The translations under genes were made by a program, and so were the position numbers. DNA of 64,000 nucleotides from Flavobacterium sp. N2820 (GTDB lineage: Bacteria; Bacteroidota; Bacteroidia; Flavobacteriales; Flavobacteriaceae), in contig NZ_CP110008.1 in NCBI RefSeq assembly GCF_025947285.1, positions 496,001-560,000 on the forward strand. The letters run 5' to 3'. This document shows, piece after piece, positions 18,528-26,107 of this stretch (its first letter is position 1; each line of letters begins with the position of its first letter). Below the pieces are notes generated by a model. It was not told the DNA's origin, did not search any database, and saw only the letters and a program-made list of their open reading frames with translations.

Positions 18528-20111
18528 ATGAATAAATCAAGGTTTAGATTATTGGTCTTTTTAATGAGTTTGTCATTAATTGGAATTATTGTAGTTCAAT
18601 TGTATTGGATAACAACTTCTTTGAATAAAAATGAAGAAGAATTCAAATATCATGTGCAGCAAGTACTTGGTAATGTGTCAAATGCAATAAAAGATAAAGA
18701 ATTAGTCTCTTTTTATAAACAATATAATAAAATTAAAGATAGTATTGGAACCGTACCAAAAGAAGAAGATTTAAAAGAAATTTACTTCTATGAACGTGAT
18801 ACAAAAACCAATGAAACGATAATCTATTCTAATACACTTGTTGCCGAAAATTACGGAATTACAGGTTCGTTCTTTGATAAAAATGCAAATTCAGTCAATT
18901 TTGATAAAGTTATTTCTAAAAGAAAAACAGAAATATACAATGGAAACTCAATTAACGACGGAAGTTTTCAAATGAATTCACAGCCTAATATTACGATTAA
19001 AAAATCGGGAAGTTTGTCAAGCTTGGATAGAGCTAATTTTGAAGTTGCTTTTAAAGATATTGTTGCTCAAAAAGCCTTACAACAAAGAATTTCTAACGAA
19101 GAACTTGAGAAATTATTAAAAGCAGAGTTAAATAAATATGGTGTTAAAACGCCTTTTGAATTCGGAATTTATAGCAATGGTTTAGCGACAAAAATTCGTT
19201 CCGATAAATTTAAATACGACAAAAAAATAACTTACGGAATTCCAATTTTTCAAGATAACGAAGGATTGTCAAAATATCAGTTATTAGTAGGATTTCCACA
19301 AAAAAGCAAATTCGTTTTTTCGTCATTAATTGGAATCACAAGTTTGTCACTGTTGTTTACATTGGTTATTGTATTAACTTATTCAAGCGCATTAAATCAG
19401 TTGATTAAGCAAAAGCAAATTTCTGAAATTAAGACCGACTTTATCAATAACATGACACATGAGTTTAAAACACCTATTGCAACAATTAATTTAGCTTTAG
19501 ATGCAATAAGAAACCCTAAAATTATTGATGATAAAGAAAAAGTACAACGTTATCTTCAAATGATTAAGGAGGAAAACAAACGAATGCATGCTCAGGTTGA
19601 AAATGTTCTTAGAATTTCAAAATTAGAAAAAAATGAATTAGATATTTCTAAAGAGCCAAGAGATGTTTCAGAAATTATCGAAGATGCAATTGATCATGTT
19701 AGCTTAATTGTGGAAGATAGAGAAGGTGTTATTCACCCACATTTTAATGCACAACGAAATACAATTTTATTAAATGAAGTACATTTCACAAATGTGTTAG
19801 TTAATGTACTGGATAATGCTATAAAATATTCGCCAAATGCACCCGTTATTGATGTGTTTACTGAAAATATTAAAGATTTTATCTTGATAAAAATTCAAGA
19901 TCAAGGTGCAGGAATGAGCAAAGTAGCTCAAAAAAGAGTGTTCGAAAAATTTTATAGAGAACACACAGGTGATTTACATAATGTAAAAGGTCACGGACTT
20001 GGTTTAGCCTATGTAAAACAAATTGTAGAAGACCACAACGGACAAATTTATGTAGAAAGCGAAAAAGGAAAGGGTAGTACCTTTATTATAAAAATGCCAT
20101 TAATAAATTAA
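18528..20111 (+). CDS. sensor histidine kinase, RprX-like
   Basis: Membrane sensor kinase of 527 residues. Transmembrane helix 1 is at about 7-30 and helix 2 at about 264-288 (SSLIGITSLSLLFTLVIVLT), enclosing a periplasmic sensor of about 230 residues with no recognised fold. The H-box is NNMTHEFKTPIATI, with the phosphorylated histidine near residue 309. The ATPase domain has NVLVNVLDNAIKYS (N box), DQGAGMS (G1) and GHGLGLAYVKQIV (G2). It is followed 18 bases later by an OmpR-type regulator, so the two form a pair. The Bacteroides RprX/RprY system is the closest named relative I recognise; its signal is unknown here. Confidence 0.88.
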   Translation: MNKSRFRLLVFLMSLSLIGIIVVQLYWITTSLNKNEEEFKYHVQQVLGNVSNAIKDKELVSFYKQYNKIKDSIGTVPKEEDLKEIYFYERDTKTNETIIYSNTLVAENYGITGSFFDKNANSVNFDKVISKRKTEIYNGNSINDGSFQMNSQPNITIKKSGSLSSLDRANFEVAFKDIVAQKALQQRISNEELEKLLKAELNKYGVKTPFEFGIYSNGLATKIRSDKFKYDKKITYGIPIFQDNEGLSKYQLLVGFPQKSKFVFSSLIGITSLSLLFTLVIVLTYSSALNQLIKQKQISEIKTDFINNMTHEFKTPIATINLALDAIRNPKIIDDKEKVQRYLQMIKEENKRMHAQVENVLRISKLEKNELDISKEPRDVSEIIEDAIDHVSLIVEDREGVIHPHFNAQRNTILLNEVHFTNVLVNVLDNAIKYSPNAPVIDVFTENIKDFILIKIQDQGAGMSKVAQKRVFEKFYREHTGDLHNVKGHGLGLAYVKQIVEDHNGQIYVESEKGKGSTFIIKMPLIN

Positions 20112-20129
20112 AAGATACATACAATTACT

Positions 20130-20828
20130 ATGGAAGGAAAAAAAATATTACTAGTAGAAGATGATCCAAATTTTGGAGCCGTTTTAAAAGATTATTTAAT
20201 GATCAATGATTTCGACGTTACGTTAGCAAAAAACGGAATGGAAGGATTTGAAAAATTTAAAAAAGACACTTATGATTTGTGCATCTTAGATGTAATGATG
20301 CCTTACAAAGATGGCTACACATTAGCTAGAGAAATTCGTGAGAAAAATCAAGAAGTGCCAATCATCTTTTTAACTGCAAAAACATTAAAAGAAGATGTTT
20401 TAAAAGGCTATAAAGTTGGAGCAGATGATTATTTAAACAAACCTTTTGATTCAGAAGTGTTGTTAGTCAAAATCAAAGCAATTATTCAACGTAAAGCTTC
20501 AGAAGTAAAACCTGATACCAATCAGTTTGAGTTTACAATTGGTAAGTTTCATTTGAATTCAAAACTACGTTTCTTAACTTTTCCAGGTCAAGAACCAATT
20601 AAATTGTCACCAAAAGAGTGTGAATTATTAAAAATGTTAGCACTTTTTGAAAACGATTTAATGCCAAGAGAATTAGCCTTGACAAAAATTTGGAGAGACG
20701 ATAACTACTTTACATCAAGAAGTATGGACGTGTACATCGCTAAATTGAGAAAATTCTTAAAATTAGATGAAAACGTAGAAATCTTAAACGTTCACGGTGA
20801 AGGTTTTAGATTACTTATCAAACAATAA
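20130..20828 (+). CDS. OmpR-family response regulator, RprY-like
   Basis: DNA-binding response regulator of 232 residues. The receiver domain (1-125) has the acidic pocket EDD at 10-12, phospho-acceptor Asp54 in CILDVMMPYKDGY, and the conserved Thr and Lys in FLTAKT and NKPF. The C-terminal winged helix (about 135-232) ends with SRSMDVYIAKLRKFL and NVHGEGFRLL, the OmpR/PhoB DNA-binding pattern. It lies 18 bases after the RprX-like kinase, its likely partner. A strong terminator follows 50 bases later. Confidence 0.92.
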   Translation: MEGKKILLVEDDPNFGAVLKDYLMINDFDVTLAKNGMEGFEKFKKDTYDLCILDVMMPYKDGYTLAREIREKNQEVPIIFLTAKTLKEDVLKGYKVGADDYLNKPFDSEVLLVKIKAIIQRKASEVKPDTNQFEFTIGKFHLNSKLRFLTFPGQEPIKLSPKECELLKMLALFENDLMPRELALTKIWRDDNYFTSRSMDVYIAKLRKFLKLDENVEILNVHGEGFRLLIKQ

Positions 20829-20877
20829 GTATATATTTTTAATTCCGATTTTGTTTCGGAATCAAATATAATTGAAG

Positions 20878-20916
20878 AAAAACGCTGTCAAAAAATAAAT
20901 TTTGACAGCGTTTTTT
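20878..20916. terminator. bidirectional terminator between rprY-like and thioesterase genes
   Basis: AAAAACGCTGTCAAAA pairs with TTTTGACAGCGTTTTT, an almost perfect 16-bp stem with T-runs on both strands. The T-run overlaps the stop codon of the minus-strand thioesterase at 20915. A smaller ATTCCGA/TCGGAAT hairpin at 20842-20862 precedes it but lacks a T-run. Confidence 0.9.
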
Positions 20917-21640
20917 ATAGAATCAAATCTAAAGCAAAACAAATTTTGTCTTCTTTAGCAATGGTATAAGTCGTTTCGCAATTAGAAATTACAACATCAT
21001 CATTCAAATTTAATTCTTTCAAAAAATTCATTTCAAAACCTTTTATTTTTTGTCTCAAAATCATTTTTGGATCTATCGTATTTAAACACCATTCCAAATA
21101 TTTTACATTATTGGCATGGTTCACAATATCAATATCTGATAATTGCACTTTGTAATTATTCATAGCTTTAAAATCAATATTCAAATTAATTTTTTGAACT
21201 TCTTTCTCGGTAGCATTATGTTCTGGAAATTTTGTAAAATGTTCGTGTTGCAAAGCCAAATTTTCCGGTCTTCGAGTTTGTGTATTCATAGCAACCCAAT
21301 AGGTTTCACAACCTGCTAATTTTTCATTACCATGATACAACTCTAAACAACGAGTCGAACGCGAATTTTCTAACGATTTTATCCATGTTTTTACAGTAAC
21401 TTTCTCTTTCCATTTGGGTAAATTTATGATTTCTAAACGCATTTTACTCATTACCCAAGCCTGATGATGTTCTTGCATGTCGCTAAAACTAATTCCACCT
21501 AAATCAGCATGAATTCCAGCTGTGATTTGAAAAATATTGCACAAATCGGTATATTTCAACAAACCATTTGGATAGCATTGCAGAAAGTTGATTTCGTATT
21601 CTTGTTCTAAAATTGAAGTAAAATTGGGTGAAATGGGCAT
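20915..21640 (-). CDS. acyl-ACP thioesterase (FatA/TesA-type, hotdog fold)
   Basis: Predicted to release fatty acids from acyl carrier protein. The 241-residue sequence has the two-hotdog layout of plant FatA/FatB-like bacterial enzymes. The first half runs through LLKYTDLCNIFQITAGIHAD and WVMSKMRLEI. The second carries VQLSDIDIVNHANNVKYLEW, in which the D-x-N-x-H-x-N type pattern (here DIVNHANNVKYLEW) is the expected catalytic stretch. It is the last gene of a long minus-strand run, 30 bases after miaA. The spacer to miaA consists mostly of a heptanucleotide tandem repeat. Confidence 0.85.
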   Translation of the reverse strand: MPISPNFTSILEQEYEINFLQCYPNGLLKYTDLCNIFQITAGIHADLGGISFSDMQEHHQAWVMSKMRLEIINLPKWKEKVTVKTWIKSLENSRSTRCLELYHGNEKLAGCETYWVAMNTQTRRPENLALQHEHFTKFPEHNATEKEVQKINLNIDFKAMNNYKVQLSDIDIVNHANNVKYLEWCLNTIDPKMILRQKIKGFEMNFLKELNLNDDVVISNCETTYTIAKEDKICFALDLIL

Positions 21641-21650
21641 AAAAAAGAGT

Positions 21651-21685
21651 TATGAATTATGAATTATGAATTATGAATTATGAAT
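21651..21685 (+). repeat. five perfect tandem copies of TATGAAT
   Basis: Five copies of the 7-mer run without interruption, from just before the thioesterase start into the last codons of miaA (its TAA is at 21671-21673). On the minus strand the repeat encodes the miaA ending HNS-stop. Changes in copy number would leave the protein almost untouched but alter the spacing to the downstream gene. Confidence 0.95.
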
Positions 21686-22597
21686 TTTTGATTTTATAGC
21701 GCTGATAATCTCTTCTCTATCGGTTAAATAATCAAACCAACTCACATTTTCAGTTCGCTTAAACCAAGTAATTTGGCGTTTTGCAAATCGTCTGGTGTTC
21801 ATTTTGATTTGTTCAATAGCGAATTCTAAAGTGATTTTTCCATCAAAATAATCAAACAATTCTCTATAACCAACGGTTTGTAAGGCATTTAAATTTTTGT
21901 TTGGATAAAGTGATTGCGCTTCGGCTAAAAGTCCTTCATTTAGCATGATATCAACACGTTGATTGATTCTGTCATACATTACGTCTCTATCTGCGTCTAA
22001 ACCTATGACAATAGGAGTGAAGTTTCTAACATTTTTGCGCTTTCCTATAAAACTTGAATAGGGTTTTCCTGTTCCCAAACAAACTTCAACAAACCGTTTC
22101 ATTCGTTGTGGATTTTGTAGTGTTTGTGGATTTTCAACTGAAAGTTTTGTGTAATATTCCGAATCTAATTCTTGCAATTGTTGTTGTAAATATTCGATTC
22201 CTAAACTATCAAATTTCGAATTAATAGTTTCTCTAACTGAATCATCAATATCTGGAAAATCATCAAATCCTTTTAAAACCGCATCGACATATAATCCTGA
22301 ACCGCCAACCATAATTTGAATGTTATTTTTCTGAAATAATTCGTCCAATTTAGCTAAAGCTTCTTGCTCAAAATCACCTACAGAATAGGATTCAAAAATC
22401 GACTTATTTTGGATAAAATGATGTGTTGCAGCAACTAATTCATCATCATTAGGAACAGCAGTACCAATTTTCATTTCCTTAAAAAACTGACGACTATCGC
22501 ACGAAATAATAGCACAACCAAAATGTTGCGCCAAAGAAATACTTAGCGCTGTTTTCCCAATGGCTGTTGGCCCGATAATAGTAATTAGGTAATTCAT
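21671..22597 (-). CDS. miaA: tRNA dimethylallyltransferase
   Basis: Adds the dimethylallyl group to A37 of tRNAs that read UNN codons. The P-loop IIGPTAIGKTALS is at residues 7-19. The family segments IISCDSRQFFKEM, GGSGLYVDAVLKG (substrate cavity) and TVGYRELFDYFDG are all present, and the C terminus contains NTRRFAKRQITWFKR. It is 308 residues, standard length. Its start lies 1 base after the stop of the ion channel gene, and its 3' end is embedded in the TATGAAT repeat. Confidence 0.95.
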   Translation of the reverse strand: MNYLITIIGPTAIGKTALSISLAQHFGCAIISCDSRQFFKEMKIGTAVPNDDELVAATHHFIQNKSIFESYSVGDFEQEALAKLDELFQKNNIQIMVGGSGLYVDAVLKGFDDFPDIDDSVRETINSKFDSLGIEYLQQQLQELDSEYYTKLSVENPQTLQNPQRMKRFVEVCLGTGKPYSSFIGKRKNVRNFTPIVIGLDADRDVMYDRINQRVDIMLNEGLLAEAQSLYPNKNLNALQTVGYRELFDYFDGKITLEFAIEQIKMNTRRFAKRQITWFKRTENVSWFDYLTDREEIISAIKSKIHNS

Positions 22598-22598
22598 T

Positions 22599-23426
22599 TT
22601 ATAATTCGTGTCCGCAATCTTGACAAAATTTCGCGTTTACATAATGTTTGTGACTTCCACAATTTTGACACACTTTGGTTTCACTTTCTTTTACAGTTGG
22701 TTTATTTTTTGCAAATTCGGCAGAGACAATCCCAGTTGGAACCGCTATAATTCCGTAACCCATTATCATAACAAACGACGCTATAAACTGACCGATCGGC
22801 GTAACTGGTGAAATATCGCCATAGCCAACGGTAGTTAAAGTTACAATTGCCCAATATATTCCGGTTGGAATACTTGTAAAACCACTTGCTTCGCCTTCAA
22901 TTACATACATTACAGAACCAATAATGATGGTGCTGATTAGCATAAAGTACATAAAAATCAATATTTTTCCTCTACTAGCCACTAAAGATTCTCGCAAATG
23001 CGAAGATTGATTATTGAATTGGGGATGATTTAAAATTTTAAATAAACGCAACAATCGTAACGCTCTAATAACAGCAAACACACTAGTTCCTGCAATAAAA
23101 AAGGATAAATACATAGGTAAAATCGCAATCAAATCGATTATTCCGTAGAAACTTAAAATGTAGTTGATTGGTTTTTTGATGGTGATAATTCGTAAAATGT
23201 ATTCTATAGTAAAGAATATTGTGATAACCCATTCAAAAAACACTAGATAAGTGTGATATTTTGTATCAAAACCTTTTACGGTTTCAAGCATAACTAAAAG
23301 CACACTTAAAACAATTAAACCCAATAAAATTAAATCGAAAAGTCGTCCAGCAACAGTATTTGTACCATAAATAATTATATGAACTTTCTGTTTAAAAATC
23401 TCGTATTTTGATTTAATTTCACTCAT
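22599..23426 (-). CDS. voltage-gated-type potassium channel with C-terminal zinc ribbon
   Basis: Six-transmembrane ion channel of 275 residues. The S4 voltage sensor is VIRALRLLRLFKIL with regularly spaced arginines. The pore holds TLTTVGYGD, the potassium selectivity filter, near residue 197, followed by the last helix IASFVMIMGYGIIAVPTGIV. After a short linker the protein ends in a CxxC-x11-CxxC ribbon (CQNCGSHKHY...FCQDCG), a likely zinc site on the cytoplasmic side. It lies between the nuclease and miaA with almost no spacers. Potassium selectivity is a family inference from the filter; gating by the ribbon is unknown. Confidence 0.88.
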   Translation of the reverse strand: MSEIKSKYEIFKQKVHIIIYGTNTVAGRLFDLILLGLIVLSVLLVMLETVKGFDTKYHTYLVFFEWVITIFFTIEYILRIITIKKPINYILSFYGIIDLIAILPMYLSFFIAGTSVFAVIRALRLLRLFKILNHPQFNNQSSHLRESLVASRGKILIFMYFMLISTIIIGSVMYVIEGEASGFTSIPTGIYWAIVTLTTVGYGDISPVTPIGQFIASFVMIMGYGIIAVPTGIVSAEFAKNKPTVKESETKVCQNCGSHKHYVNAKFCQDCGHEL

Positions 23427-23443
23427 ACAACAAAATTAAGCAA

Positions 23444-24805
23444 TTAAAAATGAATTACTTTATATACTTTGTTTTTGCGTAAGTAGCTTTGAATAATTGT
23501 TTTTACATCACGATTGTTTTGCATTGGAATGATGATATTTTTTAAAATATCAATATTGTTAATTTGATAATTTAATTCATAAAAACAATAGCCTTTATAT
23601 ATTCCATTTTCAATTAAAACGGCGCTTCTTTCATCAAAAGTTCTACCACGATCTACAATGACCATGTTGTTGTTTTCAAAAGAACATTCGTCTATAAATT
23701 CCTTGACTCTTTCGTTATAAATTTCGGGCTCTTCTTCTCCAATACAAGCACCATTACATTCTTTAATTTTGTATTGAAAACAGCCGTTTTTAGTTTCATA
23801 TAAACCATTAATTTTTTGACACAGATTATATTTTTCGGTAATTTTAAACAAAGCGTTTTTTCCTTCTTGTAGAGTTGTAAAAGAAGTGATTTCTTTTTTA
23901 CGACCATCTGCTTTTTCAACACTTAAAGCCAAATAACCTTCTGCGTTTTTATTTATATATAAGGCATATTGGAAAATACTTTTGCGTTGTGCTCGGTTGT
24001 AAATAGGTTTGTTTATTTTGATTTCTTCGCTCTCTTTTAAAAGCGAAATCAATTCGCTGCCCGTTTCTTCAAATGTAACAGCATACACATCGCGTTGAAT
24101 TTTTTTACTTTTACTAGAAGTTCCTGTAAAATGTTGGTTAACACGTTTTTTGATGTTTTTACTTTTTCCAATGTATATTAAATCACCTTTTTCATTATGA
24201 ATATAATAAATTCCGGTTTTTGATGGTAAACTTTCAACAATATCTAATAGTTTTGGTGAAATTCCTGATTTGATTTCCGTTTTAATGAAACTTTTTACGA
24301 TTTCTTTTTCAACGTCTTTTACCATTAACATTTTAAACAACTTTACTGTTGCCATCGCATCACCACTAGCTCTATGACGATCTGCCATAGGAATTCCTAA
24401 AGCACGAACTAATTTTCCTAAACTATACGATTCTTGTTCTGGAATTAATTTTTTAGCTAATTCAACGGTGCAAAGTGTTTGTTTTTTGAAATCATACCCC
24501 AAACGTCTAAATTCAGTTTTTAAAATACGATAATCAAATGAAGCATTGTGTGCAACAACGATACAACCTTCTGTAATCTCGATAACCCTTTTGGCTATTT
24601 CATAAAACTTAGGTGCACTTCGCAACATGGCATTGTTAATTCCAGTCAATTTTACCACAAAAGGTTGAATTGGTTTTTCAGGATTTACCAAACTGATAAA
24701 TTGATCTACCACCTCATGGCCATCAAATTTATATATGGCGATTTCGGTAATTCCTTCTTCGTTGAATTGGCCTCCAGTGGTTTCTATGTCGAGTATACAG
24801 TAAAT
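23444..24805 (-). CDS. DnaQ-type 3'-5' exonuclease fused to a GIY-YIG nuclease domain, ATT start proposed
   Basis: Fusion of a DEDDh exonuclease and a UvrC/Cho-like GIY-YIG endonuclease, about 453 residues. Read from ATT at 24805 it begins IYCILDIETTGG, giving Exo I residues Asp6 and Glu8. Exo II is HNASFD (Asp91), and Exo III is HRASGDA (His144, Asp149). The GIY-YIG part follows at about 198-221 (KTGIYYIHN, LIYIGKSKNIKKR). No ATG, GTG or TTG exists between the in-frame stop at 24809-24811 and the DIET motif. The first ordinary start codon is a GTG at 24712, which would delete Exo I. So either ATT is used, as in infC, or an ATG was mutated. Role: probably DNA repair. Neighbours are yggS and the ion channel. 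Confidence 0.85.
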   Translation of the reverse strand: MYCILDIETTGGQFNEEGITEIAIYKFDGHEVVDQFISLVNPEKPIQPFVVKLTGINNAMLRSAPKFYEIAKRVIEITEGCIVVAHNASFDYRILKTEFRRLGYDFKKQTLCTVELAKKLIPEQESYSLGKLVRALGIPMADRHRASGDAMATVKLFKMLMVKDVEKEIVKSFIKTEIKSGISPKLLDIVESLPSKTGIYYIHNEKGDLIYIGKSKNIKKRVNQHFTGTSSKSKKIQRDVYAVTFEETGSELISLLKESEEIKINKPIYNRAQRKSIFQYALYINKNAEGYLALSVEKADGRKKEITSFTTLQEGKNALFKITEKYNLCQKINGLYETKNGCFQYKIKECNGACIGEEEPEIYNERVKEFIDECSFENNNMVIVDRGRTFDERSAVLIENGIYKGYCFYELNYQINNIDILKNIIIPMQNNRDVKTIIQSYLRKNKVYKVIHF

Positions 24806-24834
24806 AGTTTAAATGTTTAAAGGTTATATGTTTC

Positions 24835-24863
24835 ATAGAGACGCGATGAATCGTGTCTTTACT
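24835..24863. repeat. palindromic repeat, intergenic copy
   Basis: A 29-base element that differs at one central base from 24960-24988. Its core AGACGCGAT...ATCGTGTCT is an imperfect palindrome. It lies just past the yggS stop and is not followed by a T-run in the direction of transcription, so it does not look like an ordinary terminator. Confidence 0.8.
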
Positions 24864-24865
24864 TT

Positions 24866-25546
24866 TTATCTAGAGCCAAAGATACTACTTCCAATTCGAA
24901 CCATCGTACTTCCACATGAAATTGCGAGTTGATAATCGCCCGACATACCCATTGATAGGATAGAGACGCGATTAATCGTGTCTTTACTAATACCGTCTTT
25001 ACTAGCAGCAATCTTATCAAAAATCGTTTTCAAATGTTTGAATTCTTTTTCGATTTGGTGTTTATTTTCGGTAAACGTTGCCATTCCCATTAAACCAACG
25101 ATTCTAATGTTTTTAAAATTCTCTTTGTCATGCTGAACTTGTTTCAGTAGCTCTTCCAGTTCTTGTTCGTCTAATCCAAACTTACTTTCTTCTTCGGCAA
25201 TATAGACTTGTAATAAACAATCAATCACACGGTTATTTTTAGCCGCCTGTTTGTTGATTTCTTGCAATAATTTTAAACTATCCACACCGTGAATCAAACT
25301 CACATAAGGAGCCATGTATTTGACTTTGTTGGTTTGCACGTGACCAATCATGTGCCATTCAATGTCTTTTGGCATGATTTCCCATTTGTCGGTCATTTCT
25401 TGGATTTTATTTTCTCCAAAAATACGTTGCCCAGCATTGTAGGCTTCCATTAAATCGGCTACAGGTTTGGTTTTAGAAACTGCAACCAATGTAACGTGTG
25501 CTGGAAGTTGAGATTTTATGGTATTGAGGTTTTGTTGGATTGACAT
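24866..25546 (-). CDS. pyridoxal phosphate homeostasis protein (YggS/PLPBP family), with an in-frame repeat insertion
   Basis: PLP-binding protein that buffers free pyridoxal phosphate; no enzymatic activity is known for the family. The sequence VAVSKTKPVADLMEAYNAG contains the PLP lysine, followed by FGENKIQEM, WHMIGHVQTNKVKY, and SMGMSGDYQLAI with STMVRIGSSIFG at the end. It is 226 residues. Residues SKDTINRVSI, just before LSMGMSGD, are encoded by a palindromic repeat (24960-24988) also found immediately after the gene. The insertion is in frame and lies in a loop that varies in the family, so function is probably kept. Its ATG overlaps the stop of the upstream small gene (TAATG). Confidence 0.93.
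   Translation of the reverse strand: MSIQQNLNTIKSQLPAHVTLVAVSKTKPVADLMEAYNAGQRIFGENKIQEMTDKWEIMPKDIEWHMIGHVQTNKVKYMAPYVSLIHGVDSLKLLQEINKQAAKNNRVIDCLLQVYIAEEESKFGLDEQELEELLKQVQHDKENFKNIRIVGLMGMATFTENKHQIEKEFKHLKTIFDKIAASKDGISKDTINRVSILSMGMSGDYQLAISCGSTMVRIGSSIFGSR
24960..24988. repeat. palindromic repeat, copy inside yggS
   Basis: 28 of 29 bases match the copy at 24835-24863, in the same orientation. It is read in frame as SKDTINRVSI within yggS. The adjacent codons encode SKDGI, a partial echo of SKDTI, which hints at slippage next to the element. Confidence 0.85.
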
Positions 25547-26010
25547 TATTCGGGTTTTTTATTATTAACAATATCAATTAGTATTGAATTTATTTTTATT
25601 CTAAGTTTTAATGAAAATGGATTTGCTATTTCTTTGAATGAATGAAGGTGATTTTCATTTAGAATAGTTTCAAAGATTTCTTCAGTATTATTTTTATTAT
25701 TAGTTTTACTGATTTGAATATTAGCTAAAATCGGATTTTCATCAATAAAATAGAATTCATAAAAATGATTAAAAATAGTCTCTTTATTAGCTGTGTTTTC
25801 TCCGTAACTTGAATAAATAAGTTTATTGTTAAAAATAATCTCTGTCAAATTAAATCCACCTATTGTTTTTTTATTTTTTTTAATAATTCCACTCGTTTGA
25901 ATTTTATTTTTTGAAGTTTTAACAATACTGTCAATTTCATGAATAGTTAATACTTTCTCTTGCGAAAAACAAAAGTTGGCAAACAATAAAAAGAATAATA
26001 TTTTTTTCAT
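25546..26010 (-). CDS. small secreted protein of unknown function
   Basis: A 154-residue protein with a clear signal peptide (MKKILFFLLFANFCFSQ, cut after Ser or Gln 17). The mature part is rich in Lys, Asn and Ile, contains no cysteine, and shows no motif I recognise. Its stop TAA shares a base with the yggS start (TAATG), so the two are translationally coupled. The 97 bases before it hold a CACAATT/AATTGTG inverted repeat whose T-run faces the opposite strand. Periplasmic or outer-membrane-associated location is inferred from the signal peptide only. Confidence 0.7.
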   Translation of the reverse strand: MKKILFFLLFANFCFSQEKVLTIHEIDSIVKTSKNKIQTSGIIKKNKKTIGGFNLTEIIFNNKLIYSSYGENTANKETIFNHFYEFYFIDENPILANIQISKTNNKNNTEEIFETILNENHLHSFKEIANPFSLKLRIKINSILIDIVNNKKPE

Positions 26011-26107
26011 TTTTATGTAATTTATTTCATCTGTTCGCTATCGCTCGACTTGGTCACAATTACAAAATTGTGTCTTTTTTCTTTTCTCTTGCTTTTTTTT
26101 CTAAAAA

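Noticed and set aside
21651..21685. CRISPR array
   Set aside because: The repeats are 7 bases, contiguous and without spacers, so this is a simple tandem repeat.
26034..26086. Inverted repeat CACAATT/AATTGTG as a terminator for DUF1015
   Set aside because: Its T-run is on the plus strand, where no gene ends; for the minus strand it lacks one.
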